Positions 8,709-16,688 of a stretch of 64,000 nucleotides of DNA are shown here, piece by piece. A model generated the notes under the pieces. The model was not told the DNA's origin. It did no database searches and worked only from the letters and a program-made list of their open reading frames with translations. How positions within the stretch are numbered: position 1 is the stretch's first letter; each line of letters opens with the position of its first letter. This stretch comes from Kribbella pratensis (GTDB lineage: Bacteria; Actinomycetota; Actinomycetes; Propionibacteriales; Kribbellaceae), in contig NZ_SODU01000004.1 in assembly GCF_004366075.1 (NCBI RefSeq), positions 616,839 through 680,838 of the forward strand, given 5' to 3'. The translations under genes and the position numbers were made by a program.

Positions 8709-8929
8709 TTGCCGCCGAGCAGCAAGATAATCATTGCGGAGACCGCGAAACCGAGGATGACCAATGTCTCCGGAATGGCCACCAGCAGGATCGCGCGGCC
8801 GGTCAGTTCGGGCTTCTCAGCTACCGCGCCCATCGCAGCGGCCCCGATGCGTGCCTGGGCATAGCCGGTGGCCAGTGCGGCAAGCCCGACGGCGAGGCCG
8901 GCGGCGAGGGCGATGAGTCCGAGTTCCAT
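8705..8929 (-). CDS. atpK: A/V-type ATP synthase rotor ring subunit K (c)
   Basis: A 74-residue proteolipid with two membrane helices (about 2-33 and 45-72), a single hairpin. The start at 8929 is set by a well-placed AAAGGA; a longer reading would run into the 3' end of subunit I. The polar loop AEKPELTG is typical. The ion-carrying carboxylate is E54 in AIPETLVILGF. Helix 1 has Q25 at a position used by Na+ ligands in some rings, but the residues after E54-T55 are L-V-I-L and not the Q...Y of common Na+-type PETQxxYG helices. H+ specificity is therefore favoured, weakly. Confidence 0.9.
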   Translation of the reverse strand: MELGLIALAAGLAVGLAALATGYAQARIGAAAMGAVAEKPELTGRAILLVAIPETLVILGFAVSAMIILLLGGK

Positions 8930-8942
8930 GATGTTTGTCCTT

Positions 8943-10880
8943 TCAGACAGATGACCCAGCCGGGACCGGCTCGGGTGAGTTGACGGCGGACGCGGACGAC
9001 ACAGGAACGCTCCCGGACTCGGGGCCCTCGGCAACGGAACCGCCACCGAGCGGGGCGAAGAGCCGGCCGCCGCCCTCGTAGAACTGCCCGAAGAACTCCA
9101 CGTAGTGCAGACGAAGCGCCTGGATCGTCGGGCTGAAGGCCGCCAGGGCTAGATTCAGCGCGTGGAACAGCGTGGCGACGAGCAGTCCGAGCAGCAGCGG
9201 CCCTCGGGCACCCAGCTGGTTGGCAACCTCGGCCAGGTACGTCGAAGCGAGACCGACCGCTGCCAATCGCAGGTAGGACAAGACGTTGCCGAGGGCACCG
9301 AGCAGATCAAGCGGGCCGAGCAGCAACCCGAGCGCGCCCTGGGACACGCAGGCCACGACGACACCGACGACCAGCGCGGCAACCGCAGGGGTCAACACCT
9401 CGGCGGGGAATCCCGCGGCGGCTACACCGGCCATCCCGAACAGCCCGGCCAGCACCAGAAGTGTTCCCAGCTTGGAGGCCAACGGCCGGCGGTGGTGCCC
9501 CCGCGCGGCCGTCCAGACACCCAGCACCAGTCCCAAGACGACGTGGACGAGACCGATGGCCAAGGCGAACAGCAGCAACGGTTCCAGGGCGGTCGGGCCC
9601 CCTCGGTAGAACCACAGTGCCGGCATGCCAACGCGATGGCCCAGGCTGCCGAGTGCCTCGCCGTACAGAACACCGAACAAGACCGTCCAGGCGCCGCCCA
9701 GAACCATCACGCGGCCGACCTCACCGAGGGTCCTCTTGGACCAATGCAATCTGAGCCACCACCCAGCGGCCAGCAGCAGCGCGCCGTAGACGACGTCGCC
9801 GACCATGACGCCGAAGAAGATCGGCAGAACCAGCGCCGTCAGACCCGTCGGGTCCAGGTCGCCGCGCGCCGGCCAGGACAACAGCCCGACCAGCTGCTGG
9901 AACGGTTCCCAACCGGGCCGGTTCCGCAGCAGTACCGGCTGGTCTCCCACCGATTCACTGGTGTCGAGGCGCTCGACGGCCACGGCTGAGCCGAGCCGAT
10001 CGGCCAGTACTTCCTCGACACGTGCGGTCTGCTTCGCGGGAACCCACAGTCTGAGGACGAAGGTACGTGAGGACACATCCGCCTGCGCGGCCGCGACAGC
10101 TCGTTCGACTCGGGCCCGCAGCACAGCGATGGTGGCGCGTAGCGGCCCCGTGGCGGGCATGACGGTGGCGGCGAGCTCGACCCGGACTCGGTTGCGTTCA
10201 CGAGGCAACACAGCGAGCCTCTCGCGCATCGCCTCGACCGTTGCGCGCAGCGACTTGCCGGCGTAGGCGGCGGGAACACCTACCTCGACGATGCGCTCCG
10301 TACCGAGCAGAGCGTCGACCTTGGGCAGATCGCGGCGACGAAGAACCAACAGGCATCCGACAGGACTGCCGGGAGCCGTCGTGGAGGTGACCATCAAGTG
10401 CCCACGGCCCAGCAACTCGGCCAGTTGCCGAGTCAGCTCCGGGACAATTCGCAAGTCCGGGTCGTCGAGGACCAGCGCCATACTGGCAAGCCCCAGGTTC
10501 GCCAGCTGCCGGTCGTTCAGCCGACCCAGTTCAGGCACGAGCGGCTGCAACGCATCAAGGGCTGCGATGGACCGGGGCAGCGCCTCGGCCTCGCCACGTA
10601 GTTCCTCGTCTTCGGCCAGCAGCTTCGCCACCTGAGGTTCGAGGTGATCGAGCGTGGTCCGCAGGGCGGTGTCGCTGAGAATGGTGCCGGTCGCGGATCG
10701 GTCGCCGAGCATGAGGATGGCGTCGGTCCGGGCGATGAGCTCCGCCAGGTCGGGCGGGGTCTCGCCCGGGTCGACGACGGTGACGACTTCAGCCAGCCGC
10801 AGTTCTTGCAGGGCTCCCAGGGCGTCGTCCAGGCGCGTCCTGAGCCCGGCGATCTCGAGCTGGGTGAGGGGGACCATCAT
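8943..10880 (-). CDS. atpI: A/V-type ATP synthase membrane subunit I (a)
   Basis: A 645-residue stator subunit with a cytoplasmic N-terminal half (about 1-330, coiled coils and small alpha/beta lobes) and a membrane C-terminal half with about seven to eight helices, beginning at LVLPIFFGVMVGDVVYGALLLAAGWW, a hallmark of subunit I. Other typical text is GALGNVLSYLRLAAVGLAS, ATLFHALNLALAAFSPTIQALRLHYVEFFGQFYEGGG near the C-terminus. It supplies the half-channels for ion passage beside the K ring. Its start overlaps the preceding coiled-coil gene by four bases; 13 bp separate it from subunit K. Confidence 0.93.
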   Translation of the reverse strand: MMVPLTQLEIAGLRTRLDDALGALQELRLAEVVTVVDPGETPPDLAELIARTDAILMLGDRSATGTILSDTALRTTLDHLEPQVAKLLAEDEELRGEAEALPRSIAALDALQPLVPELGRLNDRQLANLGLASMALVLDDPDLRIVPELTRQLAELLGRGHLMVTSTTAPGSPVGCLLVLRRRDLPKVDALLGTERIVEVGVPAAYAGKSLRATVEAMRERLAVLPRERNRVRVELAATVMPATGPLRATIAVLRARVERAVAAAQADVSSRTFVLRLWVPAKQTARVEEVLADRLGSAVAVERLDTSESVGDQPVLLRNRPGWEPFQQLVGLLSWPARGDLDPTGLTALVLPIFFGVMVGDVVYGALLLAAGWWLRLHWSKRTLGEVGRVMVLGGAWTVLFGVLYGEALGSLGHRVGMPALWFYRGGPTALEPLLLFALAIGLVHVVLGLVLGVWTAARGHHRRPLASKLGTLLVLAGLFGMAGVAAAGFPAEVLTPAVAALVVGVVVACVSQGALGLLLGPLDLLGALGNVLSYLRLAAVGLASTYLAEVANQLGARGPLLLGLLVATLFHALNLALAAFSPTIQALRLHYVEFFGQFYEGGGRLFAPLGGGSVAEGPESGSVPVSSASAVNSPEPVPAGSSV

Positions 10881-11266
10881 GATCGGCTCACCTCGTCGTG
10901 CGATGTCTGCTGAGGCAACGCCGCAGAGACGACCATTGCGAGGTCCTGGTCACGGCGGCGGGCCGCGACCGCGGTCAGAGCGGCGGCTCGGCGGATACCG
11001 GCCTGCGTAACCCGGGCGGCCTCGGCGCGGGCGGCGGACAGGATCGCGGTTGTCCGTTGCCGCGCCACCTCCGCCGCCTGCGCTTCGGCCTCGGCGACGA
11101 GGCGATCCGCCTGCACTTGAGCTAGTGCCACCTCATCGCCGGCTCGGTTCGCCGCAGCCAGACGGGCCGCGATCGACTTCTCGAGGGCCCGCACCAACTC
11201 GTGCGGCGTCGCACCATCTGTACGGTTTGTACGGCCTGTTGTTTCGCTGTCGTTCGTGCGGGTCAT
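10877..11266 (-). CDS. A/V-type ATP synthase G/H-type peripheral stalk coiled-coil protein
   Basis: A 129-residue, Ala/Glu/Arg-rich coiled coil (about 20-110) with no globular domain, which is the form of the small G (also called H) subunit that dimerises with E in the peripheral stalk. Sequence alone would not name it; its place immediately before subunit I, with four-base overlaps to both the D gene upstream and subunit I downstream, makes the assignment likely. The first about 18 residues are Thr/Asn-rich and probably unstructured. Confidence 0.75.
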   Translation of the reverse strand: MTRTNDSETTGRTNRTDGATPHELVRALEKSIAARLAAANRAGDEVALAQVQADRLVAEAEAQAAEVARQRTTAILSAARAEAARVTQAGIRRAAALTAVAARRRDQDLAMVVSAALPQQTSHDEVSRS

Positions 11267-11925
11267 GCGGCGCTCCGGTTGGGCTCGTTGCCACCTGCGT
11301 CACGCGATTCCCTGCGGGTGCGGGCCCGTCTGAGCCGGGCATGCTCCTCACGCTCGCGCTCCTCGAGTGTCAGCGCGATCCGGCGCGCTTCCTCGTGCAG
11401 CTGCGGGAGCACGATGTTGTCCAAGGCATTGACCTGCTTGGTGGTCCGTGCGATCTCCGTGGCCAGCCGTCGTACGCTGAGCTCGACCGCGCACAGGTCC
11501 AGGAGCCACTCGAGTTGCTCTTCGTAAGCCAGCGCGACGGTGTCGAGGTGCGCAGAGACCAGAGAGGGCGCCCAGCCGCGCGTGGCTGTGTTCCGGCGGA
11601 CTGGGTCATGGCTCAGGTCGAACACGTGGACCCCTGCCACGGTCCGAGATCGAAGGTCCGCGCCGATCCCTGTCGCGGCGACCAGAGCGCCCGACGCGAG
11701 TGCCTCAGGGCCGCACACGGCGGTAGCCTCGTCAAGACGCTGCCGGGCTTGGACTGCAAGCGTCCGCAGCCGTTCCAGTCCGTCCAGCAGTTCGGTCTGG
11801 TGGTGCCGAAACTCCCGCACCAGCGCCGTTCTCTTGTCTTTGAGCAGGTCGCGGCCTTGAGCGACGAACACCGCCCGCCGACGGCGGTCGAGCAACTCAC
11901 TTCGAGTGGCAACAAGGGATTGCAT
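11263..11925 (-). CDS. atpD: A/V-type ATP synthase subunit D (central shaft)
   Basis: A 220-residue protein beginning with the family's TRSELLDRRRR...GRDLLKDKRTALVREF segment and ending with RRLATEIARTTKQVNALDNIVLPQL...ALTLEEREREEHARLRR, the two long helices of the rotating shaft coiled coil. The start at 11925 has GGGAG upstream. It is the first gene of the nine-gene operon here, whereas D normally is last, after B. A 165-bp gap separates it from the GH15 gene upstream, so a promoter may lie in 11926-12090; I see no clear -35/-10 there. Confidence 0.93.
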   Translation of the reverse strand: MQSLVATRSELLDRRRRAVFVAQGRDLLKDKRTALVREFRHHQTELLDGLERLRTLAVQARQRLDEATAVCGPEALASGALVAATGIGADLRSRTVAGVHVFDLSHDPVRRNTATRGWAPSLVSAHLDTVALAYEEQLEWLLDLCAVELSVRRLATEIARTTKQVNALDNIVLPQLHEEARRIALTLEEREREEHARLRRARTRRESRDAGGNEPNRSAA

Positions 11926-12090
11926 GGCACACTCCCGGATACGTGATCGGGTATCTCTGACACTGCCGTGATGTCGCCCCGACAGGTATTGGCAGCTTCG
12001 GCGAAGGTCGCAGCTCGTTGCTTGCCGGGAACCGGCAATGGCACAACTGATCCGCAGGTCACACCATCGAAGCCTGGTCCGGCAGGTGCA

Positions 12091-13875
12091 TCACGAGACC
12101 GACGGGAGATCCCGGAGCGCGAGAGCTGCCTGAACGAGAGCAGCATGGGTCAGCGCCTGTGGGTAGTTGCCCAGGTACTCGCCCGTCGCGGGGTCCATCT
12201 CTTCGGCATAGAGGCCCAAGGGACTGGCGCGGCCCAACAGGTCGGCAAACAGCTCGAGCGCCTCGCGCCGACGATCGTCAAGCGCCAGCGCTTCAACCAG
12301 CCAGAAGGAACAGGGCAGGAACGCGCCCTCGGTACCCGGCAACCCGTCACGCCCCGGTGGGTATCGGTACAGCAAGGGACCACCGGCGCTCAGTTGCTTG
12401 CGGATGGCGTCGAGTGTCCCGCGGGTACGCGGTGAGCCGCGCTCCTCGACCCCGATCTGAGGCAGGATCAGGAGGGCGGCGTCGAGTTCTTGCGACCTGT
12501 AGCTTCTGGTGTAGCTGCCCATGCTGGTGTCGAAACCCAGGTTCTTGACCTCGATGCCGATCGCCCTGCGGGCGGCCTGCCAGCGTTGCCGGCGACCGGT
12601 GGAAAGCCGGTGGGTCTCGGCAATGCGCAGGGCTCGGTCGAGCGCCAGCCACGCCATCAGTTTGGAATGCACGTGATGGACCTGGTCTCCGCGGACTTCC
12701 CAGATGCCTGCGTCTGGCTGGCTCCACCGTCGCGCGACCAGGTCGGCGAATCCCTGCATCGCGCGCCACGTTTCGCCGTACAGCGGATGACCCGCCTGCA
12801 CGAGGGTCCAGGCAGCGTTGAGAATCCATCCGTAGCCGTCGAGCTGGTGTTGCTGGGCCGCACCGTTGCCCACACGAACCGGGACGCTGCCGACGTAACC
12901 GGGCCAGTCTCGCAGGCCACGTTCGGGCGGCGCCTGACGGCCATCCAGGGTGAGTAGGACCGGTAGGCGGGGACGTTGCAAGCGGCTGGCGTGCAGCAGC
13001 CACCAGAGGAACCCTCGGGCTTCCTCGACCATGCCGACACTCAGGAAGGCCACGATCCCTATGCTTGCGTCGCGAGGCCAGGCAAAGCGGTAGTCAAAGT
13101 TCCGCACGCCGCCGCGCTGCTCGGGCAATGAGGTGGTCGGCGCGGCCACGGGCGCACCGGAGGGTGAGTACGTCAGCAGGCGCAGAGTCAGCAGGCTGCG
13201 GATGACTTCCTCGCGGAAGGGCAGATCCTGGTCGACCCGAGCGGTCCAGTCGCGCCACCGTCCTTCGTCCTCGACGAGAAGCGCCCAGGCAGCGGCAGCC
13301 TGGACATGGATCAGTGGTTCCCGATATGCGACGGTGAGGACGAACGTGACGGGCCGATCAGGGGTAACGGTGAAGTGGGTGGGTCGGCCGGGCTCGATGG
13401 CCGGTCCGGGATCGCAGCTCAGCGATATGGCCAGCGCGCCCCACTGACACACGAGATCCTGGCCACGGTGCCGGATGCGAGGCTCGCGGTGTTGCTCACC
13501 GCGGCGAGGATCGAACTCGACAACAGCGTCGACCGATCCACCTACGGCCGACAGTCGCCGGACGAGGACCGTCGCCGGCAACAGTCGTCCGCCCACCTCG
13601 GCCACCATCGCCTCGGTCAGGGTCAGCTTGCCGCCGGGCGTGATCCAGGTGGTCTCCAGAGTCGCGGTGTGGTGACGGTAGTTGCGGGCGACAACTGTTG
13701 GGGTGGCGGCTGGTCCCAACCGGAATCGACCCGCCGCAGGCCCGCCGACAAGTCTGCCGAAGATCGGGGCGCTGTCGAATCGCGGCACGCACAGCCAATC
13801 GACTGACCCGTCACTCGAGACGAGCGCCGCGGTGCGAGTGTCGCCCACCAGCCCGTAGTCGGCGATCGGCTGCAT
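12091..13875 (-). CDS. GH15 glycoside hydrolase (glucoamylase/trehalase-like)
   Basis: A 594-residue cytoplasmic GH15 enzyme. It opens with ADYGLVGDTRTAALVSSDGS and VDWLCVPRFDS, the N-terminal mark of bacterial GH15 proteins, then has a beta-sandwich (about 1-250) and an (alpha/alpha)6 barrel with FDYRFAWPRDAS, the general-acid segment GIWEVRGD and the base segment LYAEEMDPATGEYLGNYPQALTHAA. Mycobacterial members of this type are trehalases, others cleave alpha-glucans, so the substrate is open. Start chosen at the ATG at 13875, one base after the upstream membrane-protein stop, rather than an extension reading into that gene. Transcribed towards the ATPase operon. Confidence 0.85.
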   Translation of the reverse strand: MQPIADYGLVGDTRTAALVSSDGSVDWLCVPRFDSAPIFGRLVGGPAAGRFRLGPAATPTVVARNYRHHTATLETTWITPGGKLTLTEAMVAEVGGRLLPATVLVRRLSAVGGSVDAVVEFDPRRGEQHREPRIRHRGQDLVCQWGALAISLSCDPGPAIEPGRPTHFTVTPDRPVTFVLTVAYREPLIHVQAAAAWALLVEDEGRWRDWTARVDQDLPFREEVIRSLLTLRLLTYSPSGAPVAAPTTSLPEQRGGVRNFDYRFAWPRDASIGIVAFLSVGMVEEARGFLWWLLHASRLQRPRLPVLLTLDGRQAPPERGLRDWPGYVGSVPVRVGNGAAQQHQLDGYGWILNAAWTLVQAGHPLYGETWRAMQGFADLVARRWSQPDAGIWEVRGDQVHHVHSKLMAWLALDRALRIAETHRLSTGRRQRWQAARRAIGIEVKNLGFDTSMGSYTRSYRSQELDAALLILPQIGVEERGSPRTRGTLDAIRKQLSAGGPLLYRYPPGRDGLPGTEGAFLPCSFWLVEALALDDRRREALELFADLLGRASPLGLYAEEMDPATGEYLGNYPQALTHAALVQAALALRDLPSVS

Positions 13876-13876
13876 T

Positions 13877-14353
13877 TCAACGCGCCTGCAGAAGCAGGCC
13901 GAGCACGATGCCGTAGACAAGGTGGGCGACGACGGCTACGGCCGGGGTCTGCACGCCATAGTTGAGGGCCAGCAAACCCGGCGGCTCGAGAACTGCCCTG
14001 CTCGCCGGTCCGGCGCGATGCGACGCCATCCGGGGATGCAACCCCGGGAGCACCGGAAGCAACACCATCAACGCAACCGAGACGTGCAGGAGGCCGAGCA
14101 GCCCGCCCAGCCACCAGGTGGCTCCATGCAGCAGGAAGAACACAGTCGCGTACCCAAGCGCGAACACCTGACCGACAACGAGGTGAATAAGGAACCCCGC
14201 GACCCGAGCACGATCGGGGTCCTCAGTCACCAGGGCTCCGAGAACGAGCGGAAGATCCAGCCGGGTGAGGCCTGCCAGCTGGGCGGTGATCATCACGGCA
14301 GTCAACGCCGATGTCGCCACCAACCCGAAGACCGCCCACCCTAACCAGTCCAC
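13877..14353 (-). CDS. Uncharacterised four-helix membrane protein
   Basis: A 158-residue protein with hydrophobic helices at about 7-28, 58-76 (VGQVFALGYATVFFLLHG), 80-100 (GLLGLLHVSVALMVLLPVLPG) and 130-155. I do not recognise a named family; short actinobacterial membrane proteins with a 'GxxAGxxHG' middle and PGxHPR loop exist without known function. Here PGLHPRMAS follows helix 3. It is directly upstream of, and one base away from, the GH15 gene, so they are translationally coupled. It is divergent from the MarR gene across a palindrome. Confidence 0.65.
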   Translation of the reverse strand: MDWLGWAVFGLVATSALTAVMITAQLAGLTRLDLPLVLGALVTEDPDRARVAGFLIHLVVGQVFALGYATVFFLLHGATWWLGGLLGLLHVSVALMVLLPVLPGLHPRMASHRAGPASRAVLEPPGLLALNYGVQTPAVAVVAHLVYGIVLGLLLQAR

Positions 14354-14545
14354 GACATCGCCGATCAGACTCTTCGGCTACGGGTGCACCGAAGGCTCCG
14401 CCAGTCCGCAGTGCGACGGCCGACCTCGCGAGAAGACAAGCACAACGGCGACCGGCCGTCTGCGCGACGCACTCCCCAGGTTTCACGAACCACGGCGCAC
14501 CTCCTGGCACATCGCGCGCGCCCTGTGGAGCGAGCTGCGCATTTA

Positions 14546-14560
14546 TATCGTAACACGATA
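14546..14560. promoter_or_regulatory. Palindrome in the divergent MarR / membrane-protein promoter region
   Basis: TATCGT-AAC-ACGATA is a perfect 6+3+6 inverted repeat in an AT-rich island within otherwise GC-rich DNA, 45-70 bp before the MarR start. This is the size and placement of a MarR-family operator. It would let MarR control both its own MarR-DUF488 unit and the divergent membrane protein-GH15 unit. Confidence 0.5.
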
Positions 14561-14604
14561 CACTCGAAGGACGGCCGGGTTTCCCCGGTGAAACCACTGA
14601 GGAT

Positions 14605-15066
14605 GTGATTCACGTGCAGCCCGACACGATGCACGACCAACAGGCCGCGGAGCAGTTGACGAAGGCCGACTTCGAGGCGTTGGCTCGCTTCCGTTTCGGC
14701 ATCCGCCGGTACCTCCGCTTCAGCGAACAGGCCGTCCGCGGTCATGGCCTCACACCGCAGCAGTACCAGCTACTCCTGGCGTTGAAGGGGTTTCCCGGGC
14801 GAGACTGGGCAACGGTGACCGAACTGGCCGATCGTCTTCAACTGCGCCACCACAGCGTCGTTGAACTGGTGAACCGGGCGCAGGCGCAAGACCTGGTAAC
14901 CAGGGCGCCTCACCCGACCGACGCCAGGGTAGTCCGGGTGGAGATGACGCAGCACGGCGAGCGGGCCTTGGCACGGCTGAGTGCGCTCCACCGCGACGAG
15001 CTTCGACGCATAGGCACAGCCCTCGCCGTACCCGACTGGAGCGACACCGCCGACGGTGCAGCATGA
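14605..15066 (+). CDS. MarR-family transcriptional regulator
   Basis: A winged-helix protein of about 150 residues with MarR architecture: dimerisation helix (DFEALARFRFGIRRYLRFSE), TPQQYQLLLALKGF, recognition region VTELADRLQLRHHSVVELVNRAQAQDLVTR and the wing with the conserved D-x-R (HPTDARVVRVEMTQHGERAL). Possible starts are GTG 14605, GTG 14614 and ATG 14629; GAGGA at 14599-14603 fits 14614 or 14629 best. Its stop overlaps the DUF488 start (ATGA), so they form one unit. Confidence 0.85.
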   Translation: MIHVQPDTMHDQQAAEQLTKADFEALARFRFGIRRYLRFSEQAVRGHGLTPQQYQLLLALKGFPGRDWATVTELADRLQLRHHSVVELVNRAQAQDLVTRAPHPTDARVVRVEMTQHGERALARLSALHRDELRRIGTALAVPDWSDTADGAA

Positions 15067-15428
15067 CGCGCCGTACGGTCCAGGTACGCAGAATCTACGA
15101 CGAGCCCTCCGCCGACGACGGCATCAGAGTCCTGGTCGATCGAGTATGGCCCCGCGGCATCCGCAAGGACGCCGCCGCCATCGACGAATGGCTCAAGGAC
15201 GTCGCACCGTCAACGGAGCTCCGCAAGTGGTACGGCCATGTACCGGAGAAGTTCGCGCAGTTCGAGGCACGCTACCGCGACGAGCTCGCGAAGTCGGATG
15301 CGAGGACAGCGTTGGACCACCTGCGCACGCTGGCGAAACGCGATGCCTTGACCTTGGTGACCGCCACCAAGGACGTGGATCACAGCCAGGCGGCGGTCCT
15401 GGCGCGGCTGCTGCGAGATTCACGTTGA
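15063..15428 (+). CDS. DUF488 family protein
   Basis: A 121-residue protein with the DUF488 marks: VRRIYDEPSADDGIRVLVDRVWPRGIRKDAAAIDEWLKDVAPSTELRKWYGH and RYRDEL, the last a nearly universal piece of the family. The biochemical function is not established; members are often next to MarR or heavy-metal/redox genes. It overlaps the MarR gene by four bases, suggesting MarR represses it. It converges with the cupin gene at 15476, 47 bp away. Confidence 0.88.
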   Translation: MTRRTVQVRRIYDEPSADDGIRVLVDRVWPRGIRKDAAAIDEWLKDVAPSTELRKWYGHVPEKFAQFEARYRDELAKSDARTALDHLRTLAKRDALTLVTATKDVDHSQAAVLARLLRDSR

Positions 15429-15475
15429 CCTTCGCTGCCCGGACCGATCGACCCCGACCGGAGGCTTTGGCCACA

Positions 15476-15883
15476 CTACTGACCAGGGCGCTTCCCGATC
15501 TGCAGGCCGGGACGGCGTCGATGGACGGTCAGGTAGGACAGGCCGTTCTTGCCGGCGGTGATGTTCCGGGTCGTACTGCGGGGCAGCCAGACTATGTTGC
15601 CGTCGGCAAGAACCTGGTCACCGTCGGGCGAACCGACAATGCCGCCACCGGCGATGACGATGAGTACGACGTCGAGATCGGGCTCGGTGTGGGTGTCCAC
15701 GCGCTGACCGGCAGGTAGATGGATGAGGTTCGCGTCGAGCTGCCGCCCGGGCTCGGCGAGCGTCCACCGGGCACCCGACGGCACGAGTGAATCCTCGACG
15801 AGTTCGTGAACATCGACCAGGACCCGTACCGTCGGATGCTCAGGCTGGAGTTCAGCTGGACCCTTCGGCGACTCGTCAGGCAT
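15476..15883 (-). CDS. Cupin-like small protein
   Basis: A 135-residue protein with a single beta-barrel cupin pattern: ANLIHLPAGQRVDTHTEPDLDVVLIVIAGGGIVGSPDGDQVLADGNIVWLPRSTTRNITAG. The usual metal-binding G(X)5HXH is reduced to one His and a Glu (HTEPD), so metal binding is uncertain. Start ATG at 15883 (MPDESPKGP), overlapping the upstream DUF2249/hemerythrin-like gene by eight bases. The pair likely acts together in a redox or NO/O2 response. No specific enzyme is suggested. Confidence 0.7.
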   Translation of the reverse strand: MPDESPKGPAELQPEHPTVRVLVDVHELVEDSLVPSGARWTLAEPGRQLDANLIHLPAGQRVDTHTEPDLDVVLIVIAGGGIVGSPDGDQVLADGNIVWLPRSTTRNITAGKNGLSYLTVHRRRPGLQIGKRPGQ

Positions 15884-16601
15884 CAACGGCGACCCGGCCG
15901 ATCCGGACTCGCCACTCCTCGGGCCCGGCCTGCAGATAGTCCCAGCTGAAGGCGCCTCGGTACCTGGCTTCGAACTCGCGGCGCAACGGCTTGGGGTCGT
16001 GGCTGTTGACGAGGATGAAGGCCTCTCCCGGTGCCAGCCCGGCGTACCTGGCGAACACGCGGGGATGACGGCCGCCACGAGCGATCCGCCGTACGTCGAT
16101 CACCGTCGACTGCTCGACCCGCTCCCCCGCCAGATAGGCCTGCAGGCCTGAGGTCAGCAACGACGGATCCACGCCGGGCAATCCGGCGAGCGCGGGCAGC
16201 AACACCGACTCCTCGATCTGGAGCTGGGTATCCAAGGCCGCCATGATCATCACGCCGAGCCTCGCCGCATCCACAGAACCGGCCGTCGCCAGTTCGTCGA
16301 TCTGCGCGTTGACTGCTGCAGCGCCGACTCTCAGCGCGTCGGCCAGGAGCCGAGTCTCATCATCCTCGGTGGCGGGTCCATACAGGTCTCGATCTGCAGT
16401 CGTCAGGTACCGGCGCACTTCGTGGAGGCAGAAGTCCACCAACTCCGCGGATCGAGGCTCGGAACCTTGAGCCACGGGCTGCGTCGTGGTCAGGTCCGCC
16501 AGTCCGGACAACAGCCGCTCGTGGGCCTCACGGACTGCACCTCGAGCGATCACGTCAGGATCGGTTTCGGTCGCCTGGATGAAGATCTCCGCAGCCGGCA
16601 T
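15876..16601 (-). CDS. Hemerythrin-like plus DUF2249 domain protein
   Basis: A 241-residue protein. The C-terminal about 70 residues (VIDVRRIARGGRHPRVFARYAGLAPGEAFILVNSHDPKPLRREFEARYRG...WRVRIGR) are a clear DUF2249 domain, a TusA/SirA-like fold common in anaerobic and NO-response proteins. The N-terminal about 150 residues are helical, with a helix-rich HHE-like plan (AHERLLSGL, FCLHEVRRYL, QLQIEESVLLPAL), but with few His, so iron binding is unsure. It is divergent from the ferredoxin gene across an AT-rich promoter. No typical RBS is clear; start is by position. Confidence 0.75.
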   Translation of the reverse strand: MPAAEIFIQATETDPDVIARGAVREAHERLLSGLADLTTTQPVAQGSEPRSAELVDFCLHEVRRYLTTADRDLYGPATEDDETRLLADALRVGAAAVNAQIDELATAGSVDAARLGVMIMAALDTQLQIEESVLLPALAGLPGVDPSLLTSGLQAYLAGERVEQSTVIDVRRIARGGRHPRVFARYAGLAPGEAFILVNSHDPKPLRREFEARYRGAFSWDYLQAGPEEWRVRIGRVAVDA

Positions 16602-16638
16602 CGTGCCACTCTCCTCGCGTCGACGTTTTCAACGATTA

Positions 16639-16665
16639 TTACATGTGCTATTTGTAGTAATTACA
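16639..16665. promoter_or_regulatory. AT-rich imperfect palindrome in the divergent hemerythrin/ferredoxin promoter
   Basis: TTAC (16639-16642) and GTAA (16657-16660) flank a low-GC stretch, and TGTAGTAATTACA (16653-16665) is a 13-bp palindrome with one mismatch. In DNA this GC-rich it stands out and lies between the two divergent redox units, about 25 bp before the ferredoxin start. It is a candidate operator, perhaps for the Cys-containing winged-helix regulator two genes downstream; which repeat is bound cannot be told. Confidence 0.35.
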
Positions 16666-16688
16666 AGCGCCTGAACGAGGAGACTGTT

